12,815 nt of DNA from an uncultured Lachnospiraceae bacterium (GTDB lineage: Bacteria > Bacillota > Clostridia > Lachnospirales > Lachnospiraceae). Position numbers and translations under genes: made by a program. Position 1 is the first letter of the stretch. Each line of letters opens with the position of its first letter. Below the pieces are notes generated by a model that worked only from the letters and a program-made list of their open reading frames with translations, was not told the DNA's origin and ran no database searches. This document shows positions 1 through 7,375 of the stretch, in pieces. The stretch spans positions 1-12,815 of the forward strand of contig CAMTBF010000047.1 of assembly GCA_947068385.1 (NCBI GenBank). Direction: 5' to 3'.

Positions 1-1
1 A

Positions 2-535
2 CATCTAACTTGTGTTTCTTTCGTTCATAAAATCAAGAATCAGCCAATCGACCAAATCAAATCCGACAGACGGAATCCCGTGATTGCAGATTTGTTCCAT
101 CGTATGAAATATATGGAGCGGCGAGGCAGCGGATTGCGAAAGATCCTGAATGAAACCTCTAAGCTTCCCGGGTATACGGATGCGATGAAGCCCGTTTTCT
201 ATTCCACTCCCACTTCATTCACTGTAATACTTAAAAACATAAATTATAAAACGCAAAAAAACAACCAACAAGTAAACCAACAAGTAAACCAACAAGTAAA
301 CCAACAAGTAAACCAACAAGTAAATATATCGAAAGCTATCCTGGAATTTTGCGAAATTCCCAAAAGCAAGAAAGAAATTGCGGCTCATATGGGGTTCAAG
401 GACCTGCGACATTTTTCCTCCCGCTACCTAAAGCCATTGATCGACAGCGGAAGCTTACGGATGACAATCCCTTCCAGCCCCAGACACCGGAACCAGAAAT
501 ATATCACAGACTACGACAATAAGGCGGGCGACTGA
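2..535 (+). CDS. AlbA/RecG-like ATP-binding (Schlafen-fold) protein, 3' part only
   Basis: The reading frame is open from base 2 at the left edge, so the gene is probably cut by the window. A GTG at 80 could serve as a start, but it lies inside the conserved stretch RRNPVIADLFHRM, so I regard it as internal. About 177 codons are visible. They hold, in order: the end of the AlbA_2/RecG-C-like nucleotide-binding region (RRNPVIADLF, then MERRGSGLRKIL, typical of this family), a short linker, five NQQV repeats, and a C-terminal winged-helix-like domain (AILEFCEIPKSKKEIAAHMGF followed by YLKPLIDSGSLRMTIPS). Family members are putative DNA-binding transcription or defence-associated ATPases; the role here is unknown. 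The residues before RRNP do not show the usual Gly-Gly-Met motif clearly, so damage or divergence at the left edge is possible. The gene is much more AT-rich than everything to its right, which suggests separate origin. Confidence 0.75.
   Translation, partial: HLTCVSFVHKIKNQPIDQIKSDRRNPVIADLFHRMKYMERRGSGLRKILNETSKLPGYTDAMKPVFYSTPTSFTVILKNINYKTQKNNQQVNQQVNQQVNQQVNQQVNISKAILEFCEIPKSKKEIAAHMGFKDLRHFSSRYLKPLIDSGSLRMTIPSSPRHRNQKYITDYDNKAGD
263..322 (+). repeat. Five perfect 12-bp tandem repeats coding (NQQV)5
   Basis: The unit AACCAACAAGTA occurs five times without a mismatch and in frame with the surrounding gene, giving Asn-Gln-Gln-Val five times. The unit length is a multiple of three, so changes in copy number would lengthen or shorten the linker between the nucleotide-binding part and the C-terminal winged helix without breaking the frame. 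Short QV-containing linker repeats are known from relatives of this family. Perfect identity at DNA level points to recent expansion by slippage or recombination. Confidence 0.97.
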
Positions 536-536
536 A

Positions 537-1355
537 ATGAATGCAGACTTGAACCGGTTAAAGCGAAAAAAACTCTTCCTCTTCGACATAGACGGCACCC
601 TGGCCGTGGGGGATACCCTCTATGAGGGCAGCGCCGAGCTTCTGGCGTACATCGACGCGATTGGCGGCAAGGCCTATTATATCACCAACAACTCCACCCG
701 CAGCGGCCAGGATTATGTGGAGAAGTTCCGCAGGGCTTTCCGTCTGGAGACCACGGAGGATCAGTTCATCACTTCGGGCTACATGACGCTGCGCTTTCTG
801 CAGGAGCATTTTCCCCAGGGAAAGGTCTTCGTCCTGGGCACGGCCTCCTTCATAGCGGAGCTGCGCAAAAACGGCCTGTGCGTCACTGAGACCGCAGACG
901 AGGATATCGACTGCGTGGTGGCGGCCTACGACAGCGAGCTGACCTACGAAAAGCTGATACAGGCCTGCAAGGCGCTCTCCACCACGGGCGCGCCTTTCTA
1001 CGGCACCAATCCCGACCTGTGCTGCCCCATCGACTTCGGCTTCGTGCCGGACTGCGGCGCTATCTGCAATATGCTCACGGACGCCACCGGCAAAAAGCCC
1101 GTCTACCTGGGCAAGCCCAGCGCCAGCGTGGTGGACCTGTGCCTGTCCCTGTCCGGCTTCTCCAGGGAGGAGGCGCTGGTGGTGGGGGACAGGCTCTACA
1201 CCGACATCGCCTGCGGCATCAACGGCGGCGTGGACACCTGCGTGGTGTTCACCGGGGAGGCCAAGCCGGAGGACATGGCGGATACCCCCTATCCCGCGGA
1301 CTATTGTTTTGCCAATATCAAGGAGCTCCTGACGCATTGCGCCGGAGCCCTCTGA
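537..1355 (+). CDS. HAD-IIA family hydrolase (NagD-like sugar-phosphate phosphatase)
   Basis: This 272-residue protein has all four HAD motifs. Motif I is FDIDGTL with Asp17 (nucleophile) and Asp19; motif II is ITNNST with Thr50; motif III is LGKPS with Lys193; motif IV is VVGDRLYTDI with Asp218 and Asp223. The TNNS motif, the full length and a C2-type cap between motifs II and III place it in subfamily IIA (NagD, phosphoglycolate or 4-nitrophenyl phosphatases). It should be a soluble Mg2+-dependent phosphatase acting on small phosphorylated metabolites; the true substrate cannot be told. The ATG follows the stop of the upstream gene by one base, so the two may be co-transcribed. A weak AAGG lies at 521-524. 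Codon use is GC-rich and unlike the preceding gene. The 3' end faces degV with one base between the stop codons and no room for a terminator. Confidence 0.93.
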   Translation: MNADLNRLKRKKLFLFDIDGTLAVGDTLYEGSAELLAYIDAIGGKAYYITNNSTRSGQDYVEKFRRAFRLETTEDQFITSGYMTLRFLQEHFPQGKVFVLGTASFIAELRKNGLCVTETADEDIDCVVAAYDSELTYEKLIQACKALSTTGAPFYGTNPDLCCPIDFGFVPDCGAICNMLTDATGKKPVYLGKPSASVVDLCLSLSGFSREEALVVGDRLYTDIACGINGGVDTCVVFTGEAKPEDMADTPYPADYCFANIKELLTHCAGAL

Positions 1356-1356
1356 T

Positions 1357-2265
1357 TCACACGATGCCCTTCTCGATGATGCCGAAGCCCAAAGGATAGG
1401 GCCCGGTGTGCACGCTGATCGTGGCCCCGATCTGGTAGATGGGAATGTCCCCCTCGCCGACATCATACCCCTGGCCCCGCAGGATCTCCAGCGTGCGCTC
1501 CCGGAAGGCCACGGCCTCCTCGTAGTCGTACCCGAAGCCGATGGCGATGCTGTAACGGCCTATGGCCCTCCCGTTCTCCTCCAGATAGTCCACCAGCAGG
1601 CTGATGGCCTTCTCCGTGGTGCGCTTCCTGCCCCTGCCGATGCCCGAGGGGAAAATCTCCCCCTCCTTCAGGGTGATCACCGGCCGGATGCCCAGGACGC
1701 TGCCCGCCACGGCAGACACCTTGCCGATGCGCCCGCCATGCTTCAGATATTCCATATCGCCTACGGTAAAGAAAATCCTTCCGGTGCTCTTGATCTCCTC
1801 CAGCCTAGCCACGCATTCCCTGTAGCCCATCCCGCTGTCCCGAAGCTTCGCCGCCTCCAGCACGTAGAGGCCCTGGAGCACGGTGTTTATGGTGGCGTCG
1901 ATCACGGTAATCTCCGCCTCCGGCCAGGTCTCACGCACGATTGCCTTAGCGTTCAGCGCGGATTGCATGGAGCCGCTGAACTTGGTGGTGATGCAGATGC
2001 AGATGACCGGAGTCCCCTGTTCGGCATAGGGCATAAAGACATCGACGTAGTCCTGCGTGGAGGGCATGGAGGACTTGGGGTATACCCCCTTCCTGTCCAC
2101 CATCTGCTGATAAAAGTCCCTGATGCCGATTTCCACGTTCTCCTTCAGATAATGCCCGTCGTCGAAGGAGACATAAAAGGGGACCACCGTGATGTCCTTC
2201 TCTGCCGCCAGCTCCCCCGGCAGGTCGCAGGAGCCGTCGCTGATGATGTGGTATGCTTCGCTCAT
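1357..2265 (-). CDS. DegV family fatty-acid-binding protein
   Basis: This 302-residue protein has the DegV fold signature throughout: SDGSCDL at residues 9-15, KSSMPST at 64-70, TTKFSGS at 93-99, the KHGGRIG motif around 175-181 and HTGPYPLG near 286-293. Family members (FakB in staphylococci) bind a fatty acid and present it to the kinase FakA, which makes acyl-phosphate for phospholipid synthesis. Bacteria often have several DegV copies, and no FakA gene is visible here. The start at 2265 is supported by GAAAGG at 2275-2280, nine bases upstream. It lies on the same strand as the GH3 gene upstream but has its own promoter candidate at 2312-2340, so it is probably a separate unit. Confidence 0.93.
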   Translation of the reverse strand: MSEAYHIISDGSCDLPGELAAEKDITVVPFYVSFDDGHYLKENVEIGIRDFYQQMVDRKGVYPKSSMPSTQDYVDVFMPYAEQGTPVICICITTKFSGSMQSALNAKAIVRETWPEAEITVIDATINTVLQGLYVLEAAKLRDSGMGYRECVARLEEIKSTGRIFFTVGDMEYLKHGGRIGKVSAVAGSVLGIRPVITLKEGEIFPSGIGRGRKRTTEKAISLLVDYLEENGRAIGRYSIAIGFGYDYEEAVAFRERTLEILRGQGYDVGEGDIPIYQIGATISVHTGPYPLGFGIIEKGIV

Positions 2266-2311
2266 AACTCATTGCCTTTCGTAAGAAATTGTTCCAAAAT
2301 AACCTACGTAT

Positions 2312-2340
2312 AGGATATCACTTCCTACAGAAATAAGCAA
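2312..2340 (-). promoter_or_regulatory. Candidate sigma-A promoter of degV
   Basis: Read on the minus strand there is a -35 TTGCTT (2335-2340), a 17-base spacer and a -10 TATCCT (2312-2317). This puts the start of transcription about 40 bases before the degV start codon. The region is clearly more AT-rich than the flanking genes. The match to consensus is moderate, so this is a prediction only. Confidence 0.4.
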
Positions 2341-2370
2341 CTGATTTCGTAATCAAAATCTGATTTTGTA
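2341..2370. promoter_or_regulatory. TGATTT repeat and dyad cluster, possible operator for degV
   Basis: An 11-base motif occurs twice in the same direction with one mismatch: CTGATTTCGTA at 2341-2351 and CTGATTTTGTA at 2360-2370. Overlapping these are two dyads: CAAAATC-T-GATTTTG (2354-2368) and TGATT-TCGT-AATCA (2342-2355). The cluster ends directly next to the -35 box of the proposed degV promoter, where activators or repressors often bind. What binds is not known. Confidence 0.35.
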
Positions 2371-2433
2371 GTTTCCATAACCACTTCATGCGTCTGGCAT
2401 CGTTTCAGGCAGATCCCCTTACAGAATCCCCCG

Positions 2434-5382
2434 TCACCTGCCGGCCTGCCCCTTCCGGATCCGGAAATAGCACAGCCGCACGTCCCCGGTGAGCTCTATC
2501 CGGATTTCCACGGCCTTCCCTTCCTTCCCCTCCAGAGCGTCCTTATCCAGGGGCAGGCACACGTCCGCGTAGATGGGCTTCCACCCTGCCCTGCGCTCCT
2601 GGGCCTCCCTCCTTGCCTTCTCGTCCATAGGGGGGAATCCCGCTCGCTCATAGGTGGCGGTGTCGCCCTCCCAATGGGCCGCCTGGCTGCCGTCCACGAA
2701 GACCTTGGCGCTGCAGCCCTTCTCGCTCTTTAGGTGCAGCACGATCTCCGATGCCTCCCTGTGGATCAGGCAGTCCCTGTAGCACAGCGCCGCCTTCCCG
2801 GAAGCGTCCTTCACCGCTGCCGCCGTAAATCCGAAATGCCCTTCCGTCAGGACGATGTTCTCATAGCCGTCATAATGGTCTGCCGCGGTCTTTTCTGCGG
2901 TATCCCGTCTCCCCGTCTTCTGTCCCGGCAGATCTGCCCAGGCGGACAGGGAATCCGCCGCGCTGGAGGGCCCCGCGAATATGCGGTACCTCCCCTCCTC
3001 CACCATGAGCTTCCTGCTGATAACATCGTAGAACCGGAATTCCTCCCTGTCCACGGTCAGCTCCACGAGACGGCTCTCCCCGGGCTGCATCCCCTTGAGG
3101 CGCTTAAAACCCAGGAGCTGGCGCAGGGGCTTCTTCACCCGGGAAGCCGGAGCGATGCCGTAGACCTGGGCCACCTCATCTCCCGCGCAGTCTCCCGTAT
3201 TCTCCACCCGGAACGCGACCCGCAGGTTCCCGCCATCCGTTACCGCTACCTTCAGATCCGAATAGGCGAACCGCGCGTAGCTCAGTCCATATCCGAAGGG
3301 ATACAGCGCCTCCCCCTGAAAATACCGATAAGTGCGCCCTCCCTTTATGATGTCATAATCATCGATGTCCGGCAGCTGCCCGTCCTCCTGATACCAGGTC
3401 ATGTTCAGCCGCCCTGCCGGGTTATTCTGTCCAAACAGCGTCTCCGCCAGAGCTGTCCCCATATCCTGGGCCCCGGTGGCGCTCCAGACAATGGCGGGAA
3501 GCTTCTCTTTGGCCCATCCGATGGCATAGGGATAATTGGAGAACAGCACCAGGATCACGTTTCGGTTGACCTGGTACACCGCCTCCATCAGCCGCCTCTG
3601 GGCCGGAGGCAGCTCTATGGTGCCCCTGTCCACCTCCTCCTTGGCATTGATCATGGAATTGCACCCAAGGGCCAGCACCACGGTCTCCTTCCCCTTTGCC
3701 AGCTCCACCGCAGCGGCCTGTCCGTCCTTCACCACCTCCATCCGGAAAGGGGTTCCCTCCCCGGGCCTCATGGACCACAGCCCTCCGTCCTCGCAGACCT
3801 GCACCGGCGAGCCGAAGCGGTTAGTCAGGATTACGTTTCCGTCTTCCTGTTCCTCCACATGGAAGATCTCCATGACGAACCAGTTCAGGGTATTGTCCTT
3901 CTCCGCCGCGATCCGCCCGGGCGCCTCTTTCGGTTCCGGGCTGCCCGGCTTCTGGTACAGCCTGGTGTTCATGTACTTCCCCGTCCGGACGCAGCGGAAG
4001 GTATGGCTCCCCTCCCCCCAGTCCTCATGGAGGAATGCGTCAGGGCGCTTACTTATGTACAGCGTGCCGTCCTCGGCCACGGCGATCCCCCCTTCTCCCA
4101 GGCGGAAGACCACATGGTCCAGGCCGTCCTCAAAGGAGACCGCTTCCCCCGATACCTCCTGCATCCCGTCCAGGAGCGTCCTGGCAAAAGGCGGCGTCCC
4201 GCCGTACCAGTCCGGATACCAGGCATTCCCCAGGGGGCCGACCACCGCCAGGGCCTGGGCCTTCCCGGGGGCAAGGGGCAGCATGCCGCCCTCATTTTTC
4301 AGCAGCACGACGGCCTCCCTGGACACCTGGCGGCACACAGCCCTGTTGCCATCGCTGTCCAGGTCCTCCTCCGTCACCCGGTCGTATATGTTCCCCGACT
4401 CCCTGTCGTAGATGCCCAGGCGCAGCCTGGTGCGGAAGGTATTGCGCAGGGCCTGGTCGATCTCGGCCTCCGTCAGCAGGCCCAGCTCCCAGGCCTCCCT
4501 GGCGGCTGCCTCCACCATGGCGGGGTTGTCGGACATGGCGTCCACCCCGGCCTTCACCGCCCCGGCGATGGCCTCCGCGTCCGTGCCGTAATAGTGGTGC
4601 AGGGCCGTCAACAGGGCCATGGCCCCGCCGTCGCACACGGCATGCTTCAGTCCGTATCTCTCCTTCAGGATATGGCGCACCTGGGGGTTCAGCATCCCTG
4701 GAATGCCGTTGATGGCATTGTAGGCCGTCATCACCGCTTCCGCGCCGCCTTTCTCTATGACCCGCCTGAAAGGCTCCAGATATAGCTCATACTGGTTCCT
4801 GGGGTCGATGGACGCATTCTTCCAGCCCCGGCCCGCCTCCGTGTTGTTGCCGTAGAAGTGCTTCAGGGTGGCTGCCACCCGCAGATGCTCCGGGTCCTCC
4901 CCCTGCATGCCCTGTACATAGGCGGAGGCCATCTCCCCGGTGAGGAACGGATCCTCCCCGTAGCCCTCCTCGGTCCGGCCCCATCTGGGATCCCGCTCCA
5001 GGTCCACCGTGGGAGCCCAGCGGCTCAGCCCCCTGTCCGGATGGCGGTGGTAGATCACCCTGACCTCCGTCCCCGTCACCGCCCCGGCCTGCTTTATCAG
5101 CGCAGGGTCCCAGGTGGCGCTCATACCGATGGGCTGCACGAAGGAGGTAGTGGGCTCCGGCACCTTTATATCGTTCTGGTCGTTCCTGGCCTCCACCCCG
5201 TGGGCCGCCTCCCCGCCCAGGGACATGGCAGGAATCCCCAGCCGCTCTATGGGCTTCATCCCCGATGCCAGGCACCCAAGCTTCTCCTCTATGGTCATCT
5301 CGGCCATCAGCCAGTCCAGGCGCTCCTCTATGGGCAGCGCGCCGTCCCAGAATGGCGTGTTCCTGTTTTTCATGCTATCCAT
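2434..5382 (-). CDS. Family 3 glycoside hydrolase (beta-glucosidase/beta-xylosidase type) with two extra modules
   Basis: I choose the start at 5382 (982 residues) because AGGAG at 5392-5396 lies nine bases before it. A longer start at 5475 would begin inside a terminator. The N-terminal TIM barrel covers about residues 20-330, with APTVDLERDPRWGRTEE, LKHFYG (KHF at 174-176) and the nucleophile Asp251 in AVCDGGAM, where many relatives have SDW. The C-terminal alpha/beta domain begins at LLKNEGGMLPL (about 360) and is split by a roughly 130-residue beta-trefoil-like insert (about 420-555). It resumes with ETVVLALGCN and ends near YPFGYGLSY. A fibronectin-III-like domain follows (about 705-810), then a CBM6-like beta-sandwich (about 835-980). 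There is no signal peptide, so it probably cleaves imported oligosaccharides in the cytoplasm by a retaining mechanism. The sugar specificity cannot be told; the DPRWGR and DGG motifs lean towards the xylosidase-like branch. Confidence 0.92.
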   Translation of the reverse strand: MDSMKNRNTPFWDGALPIEERLDWLMAEMTIEEKLGCLASGMKPIERLGIPAMSLGGEAAHGVEARNDQNDIKVPEPTTSFVQPIGMSATWDPALIKQAGAVTGTEVRVIYHRHPDRGLSRWAPTVDLERDPRWGRTEEGYGEDPFLTGEMASAYVQGMQGEDPEHLRVAATLKHFYGNNTEAGRGWKNASIDPRNQYELYLEPFRRVIEKGGAEAVMTAYNAINGIPGMLNPQVRHILKERYGLKHAVCDGGAMALLTALHHYYGTDAEAIAGAVKAGVDAMSDNPAMVEAAAREAWELGLLTEAEIDQALRNTFRTRLRLGIYDRESGNIYDRVTEEDLDSDGNRAVCRQVSREAVVLLKNEGGMLPLAPGKAQALAVVGPLGNAWYPDWYGGTPPFARTLLDGMQEVSGEAVSFEDGLDHVVFRLGEGGIAVAEDGTLYISKRPDAFLHEDWGEGSHTFRCVRTGKYMNTRLYQKPGSPEPKEAPGRIAAEKDNTLNWFVMEIFHVEEQEDGNVILTNRFGSPVQVCEDGGLWSMRPGEGTPFRMEVVKDGQAAAVELAKGKETVVLALGCNSMINAKEEVDRGTIELPPAQRRLMEAVYQVNRNVILVLFSNYPYAIGWAKEKLPAIVWSATGAQDMGTALAETLFGQNNPAGRLNMTWYQEDGQLPDIDDYDIIKGGRTYRYFQGEALYPFGYGLSYARFAYSDLKVAVTDGGNLRVAFRVENTGDCAGDEVAQVYGIAPASRVKKPLRQLLGFKRLKGMQPGESRLVELTVDREEFRFYDVISRKLMVEEGRYRIFAGPSSAADSLSAWADLPGQKTGRRDTAEKTAADHYDGYENIVLTEGHFGFTAAAVKDASGKAALCYRDCLIHREASEIVLHLKSEKGCSAKVFVDGSQAAHWEGDTATYERAGFPPMDEKARREAQERRAGWKPIYADVCLPLDKDALEGKEGKAVEIRIELTGDVRLCYFRIRKGQAGR

Positions 5383-5406
5383 GCTTCCAGTCTCCTCTCT
5401 TCCACA

Positions 5407-5435
5407 ATCATACCCTGCCGGGCCCCCTTTGTCCA
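5407..5435 (-). promoter_or_regulatory. Candidate sigma-A promoter of the 2434-5382 GH3 gene
   Basis: On the minus strand TGGACA (5430-5435, five of six to consensus) is followed by exactly 17 bases and then TATGAT (5407-5412, five of six). Transcription would start near 5400, just before the AGAGGAGA ribosome binding site and the 5382 start codon, giving a very short leader. It lies after the terminator of the transporter operon, so the glycosidase can be expressed independently of the transporter. The spacer is GC-rich, which is unusual. Confidence 0.5.
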
Positions 5436-5471
5436 TACCTGTCTGCCGGGCTATGCCTCCTGCCCGTCTGT

Positions 5472-5514
5472 CCATAAAAGAAAGGGACCGATATCAGTCC
5501 AATATCAGTCCCTT
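5472..5514 (-). terminator. Rho-independent terminator of the transporter operon
   Basis: On the minus strand AAGGGAC-T-GATAT pairs with ATATC-G-GTCCCTT around a seven-base loop, giving twelve pairs plus one U-G wobble, followed by the T-rich tract TTTCTTTT. It begins 36 bases after the stop codon of the solute-binding protein gene. Within it GGACTGATAT occurs twice at an 11-base step. It separates the transporter from the downstream GH3 gene, although partial read-through is possible. Confidence 0.85.
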
Positions 5515-5549
5515 CCGTACCATGCCCGGCGTGCGGGCATCCTCTTCTA

Positions 5550-7316
5550 TTAGTTTACCTTGGTGGCCAGGAACTCGGTCATCATCTGGTTGGTCTCCTC
5601 CAGGCCGTTGGCCTCCAGCTCGGCTATCATGGCATCCCAGTTGGCGTCAAAGGAAGACTCGGGCTCCGTGACGCATTTCACCAGGCCGGGGAACGCGATC
5701 TCGTCCAGGATGGACACATTGTTGCTCAGCTCCTGAGGAATGGCGTAAGCCCACAGCGGGGAATAAGGAGGGGTCTCGAACTCATCGGGCTGAGGGAAGA
5801 TATCGATCAGCATCTCCACGCCCCATGCCTCGCAGGCGGCCTTCTCTTCCTCATTGTACTCCGCGATGACGGACTCCCTGCTGGTAGGGGTCATGTAGTC
5901 GCCGCTGTCGTCCAGAACGCCGTCGCCGTAAATCGGGAATCCTACATAGTTGCCGATTCCGGTGGTCTTGCTGTAGTCAGGATCGGACTGGGCCTTGGCG
6001 ATTTCTTCCGGTGTGCGGTAGCGCTTTCCGTTCTCGTCCAGGAAATAATGCTCGCCCTCGATGCCCCATCTGTAGAGCACGGCGCCCTCGTCGGAGCACA
6101 GGTAATCCAGGAACTGGATGGCGCGCACGGGATCCTCGCAGCTCTTTGTGATGGCAAGGCCGTATCCTACCTGCAGGCCCTGGTACATCAGCGTAGGCGC
6201 TTTGTCATCGGCATTCATGGTCACAGGCAGGCCGCAGTAGGTCTTGTCGAGCTTGTTCTCCGCCTTCAGGGCAGCATGGGCCTGGGCGTAATGCCAGTTG
6301 GCATCGGTGATGGCCACCACGCGTCCGCTGGCCAGCTTGGCGATATAGTCGTCGTCTGTCTGGGTGGCGAAGTTGGGATCCAGGATGCCCTCGTCATACA
6401 TGCGGCTGACCCATCTGAAATACTCCTTCTCGTCATCGCTCGCATGCTTATAGGTGCAGTTGTAGTTCTCGTCGATGAGCCACTGGCCGTTGTCGGGCTG
6501 CGCGTCCGCGATGAAGCCCGCAGGGTTCCCCAGGGTGATCATCCAGTGCCAGTCGGAAGCGCTCATGGTGATGCCGATCATGTCCAGCCCGTCCTCCGTC
6601 TTGGGATGGGCCTCCAGATAGCTCTTGATCATGGCCTCGTACTCCGCCAGGGTGGTGGGATACTTGTAGTCATTCTCCTTCAGGACAGCATACTGAATCT
6701 GGCAGGTCCCGCCGGTGCCGAAGATCTGGCCCCTGACGCCCGCGTAGGACAGCTGGTAGATGCCGTCGTCCCCGGAGCCCCATTTCAGCTTCTCGAACTC
6801 GTCGCCGTACATCTTCTTGATGTTGGGGCCGTACTGCTCGATCAGGTCCGTCATGTCGATCAGGGCCCCTGCCTCATACAGATTGGTCACGGATGCCTTG
6901 GAGTAGATCATGTCCGGATAATTGTCCTCGGCGATCATCAGGGAAATGTCCTCGCTGGGATCCCCGGTGCTGGACACGGGATAGCTGATTTCCAGGGTCA
7001 CGCCTGTGGCCTCTGTGATGGCCGCGCCTACCGCGGTCTCGCTCCAGTTGCCGTTCTTGCCGTCGGCATTGTAGTACTTGAAGGTGATGGGATCCTTGCT
7101 GGCCTCCGCCTGGGAGCCGCCTGCCTCGTCCCCGCCAGCCGCCTCATCGCCGCCGGCTTCCTCTCCGCCGGCCGCATCGCCGCCGGTGCTCTCCTCCTGA
7201 GCGTCCCCGCCCCCCTGGGAGCTTCCGGACGACCCGCTGTCGCCGCCACAGCCGGTGAGCATGCCTGTGAGCATGGCGCCCGCCGTCAGCAGAGCCAAAA
7301 CCTTTTTCATCTTCAT
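5550..7316 (-). CDS. Extracellular solute-binding lipoprotein of a sugar ABC transporter (LplA/YtcQ type)
   Basis: This 588-residue protein begins with a lipoprotein signal: MKMKK, a hydrophobic stretch, then the lipobox LTGC with Cys23 as the lipidation site. A low-complexity linker rich in Gly, Ala, Glu and Asp follows (about 24-74) and would hold the binding domain off the membrane. From about residue 75 the sequence resembles the large family 1 binding proteins for oligosaccharides, with ITFKYYNADGK, GEHYFLDENGKRY and the length typical of LplA/YtcQ proteins. It captures the sugar outside the cell and delivers it to the two permeases encoded just upstream. The start is firm: AGGAGG at 7325-7330 is eight bases before the ATG. 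A 59-base AT-rich gap separates it from the permease gene, which is common where the binding protein needs higher expression. A strong terminator follows. The ligand is not known. Confidence 0.93.
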   Translation of the reverse strand: MKMKKVLALLTAGAMLTGMLTGCGGDSGSSGSSQGGGDAQEESTGGDAAGGEEAGGDEAAGGDEAGGSQAEASKDPITFKYYNADGKNGNWSETAVGAAITEATGVTLEISYPVSSTGDPSEDISLMIAEDNYPDMIYSKASVTNLYEAGALIDMTDLIEQYGPNIKKMYGDEFEKLKWGSGDDGIYQLSYAGVRGQIFGTGGTCQIQYAVLKENDYKYPTTLAEYEAMIKSYLEAHPKTEDGLDMIGITMSASDWHWMITLGNPAGFIADAQPDNGQWLIDENYNCTYKHASDDEKEYFRWVSRMYDEGILDPNFATQTDDDYIAKLASGRVVAITDANWHYAQAHAALKAENKLDKTYCGLPVTMNADDKAPTLMYQGLQVGYGLAITKSCEDPVRAIQFLDYLCSDEGAVLYRWGIEGEHYFLDENGKRYRTPEEIAKAQSDPDYSKTTGIGNYVGFPIYGDGVLDDSGDYMTPTSRESVIAEYNEEEKAACEAWGVEMLIDIFPQPDEFETPPYSPLWAYAIPQELSNNVSILDEIAFPGLVKCVTEPESSFDANWDAMIAELEANGLEETNQMMTEFLATKVN

Positions 7317-7375
7317 TTTGAAATCCTCCTTAATATATTATGATTGATGAAATGCTTTCTTACGTTTATGCACAA

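Noticed and set aside
2371..2433. Possible terminator after the GH3 gene, ATGC-CAGAC-GCAT hairpin
   Set aside because: The stem is only four pairs and no T tract follows on the minus strand.
2734..4785. 683-codon open frame on the plus strand
   Set aside because: It is antisense to the GH3 gene, rich in His, Pro, Arg and Gln with no domain, and explained by the GC-rich third positions of the real gene. The other long antisense frames (558-1466, 1408-2313, 6048-7343, 7340-8233, 9383-10486, 10809-11762) are rejected likewise.
5383..5475. N-terminal extension of the GH3 gene to an ATG at 5475
   Set aside because: It would start inside the terminator, has no ribosome binding site, and would not be on the transcript from the 5407-5435 promoter.
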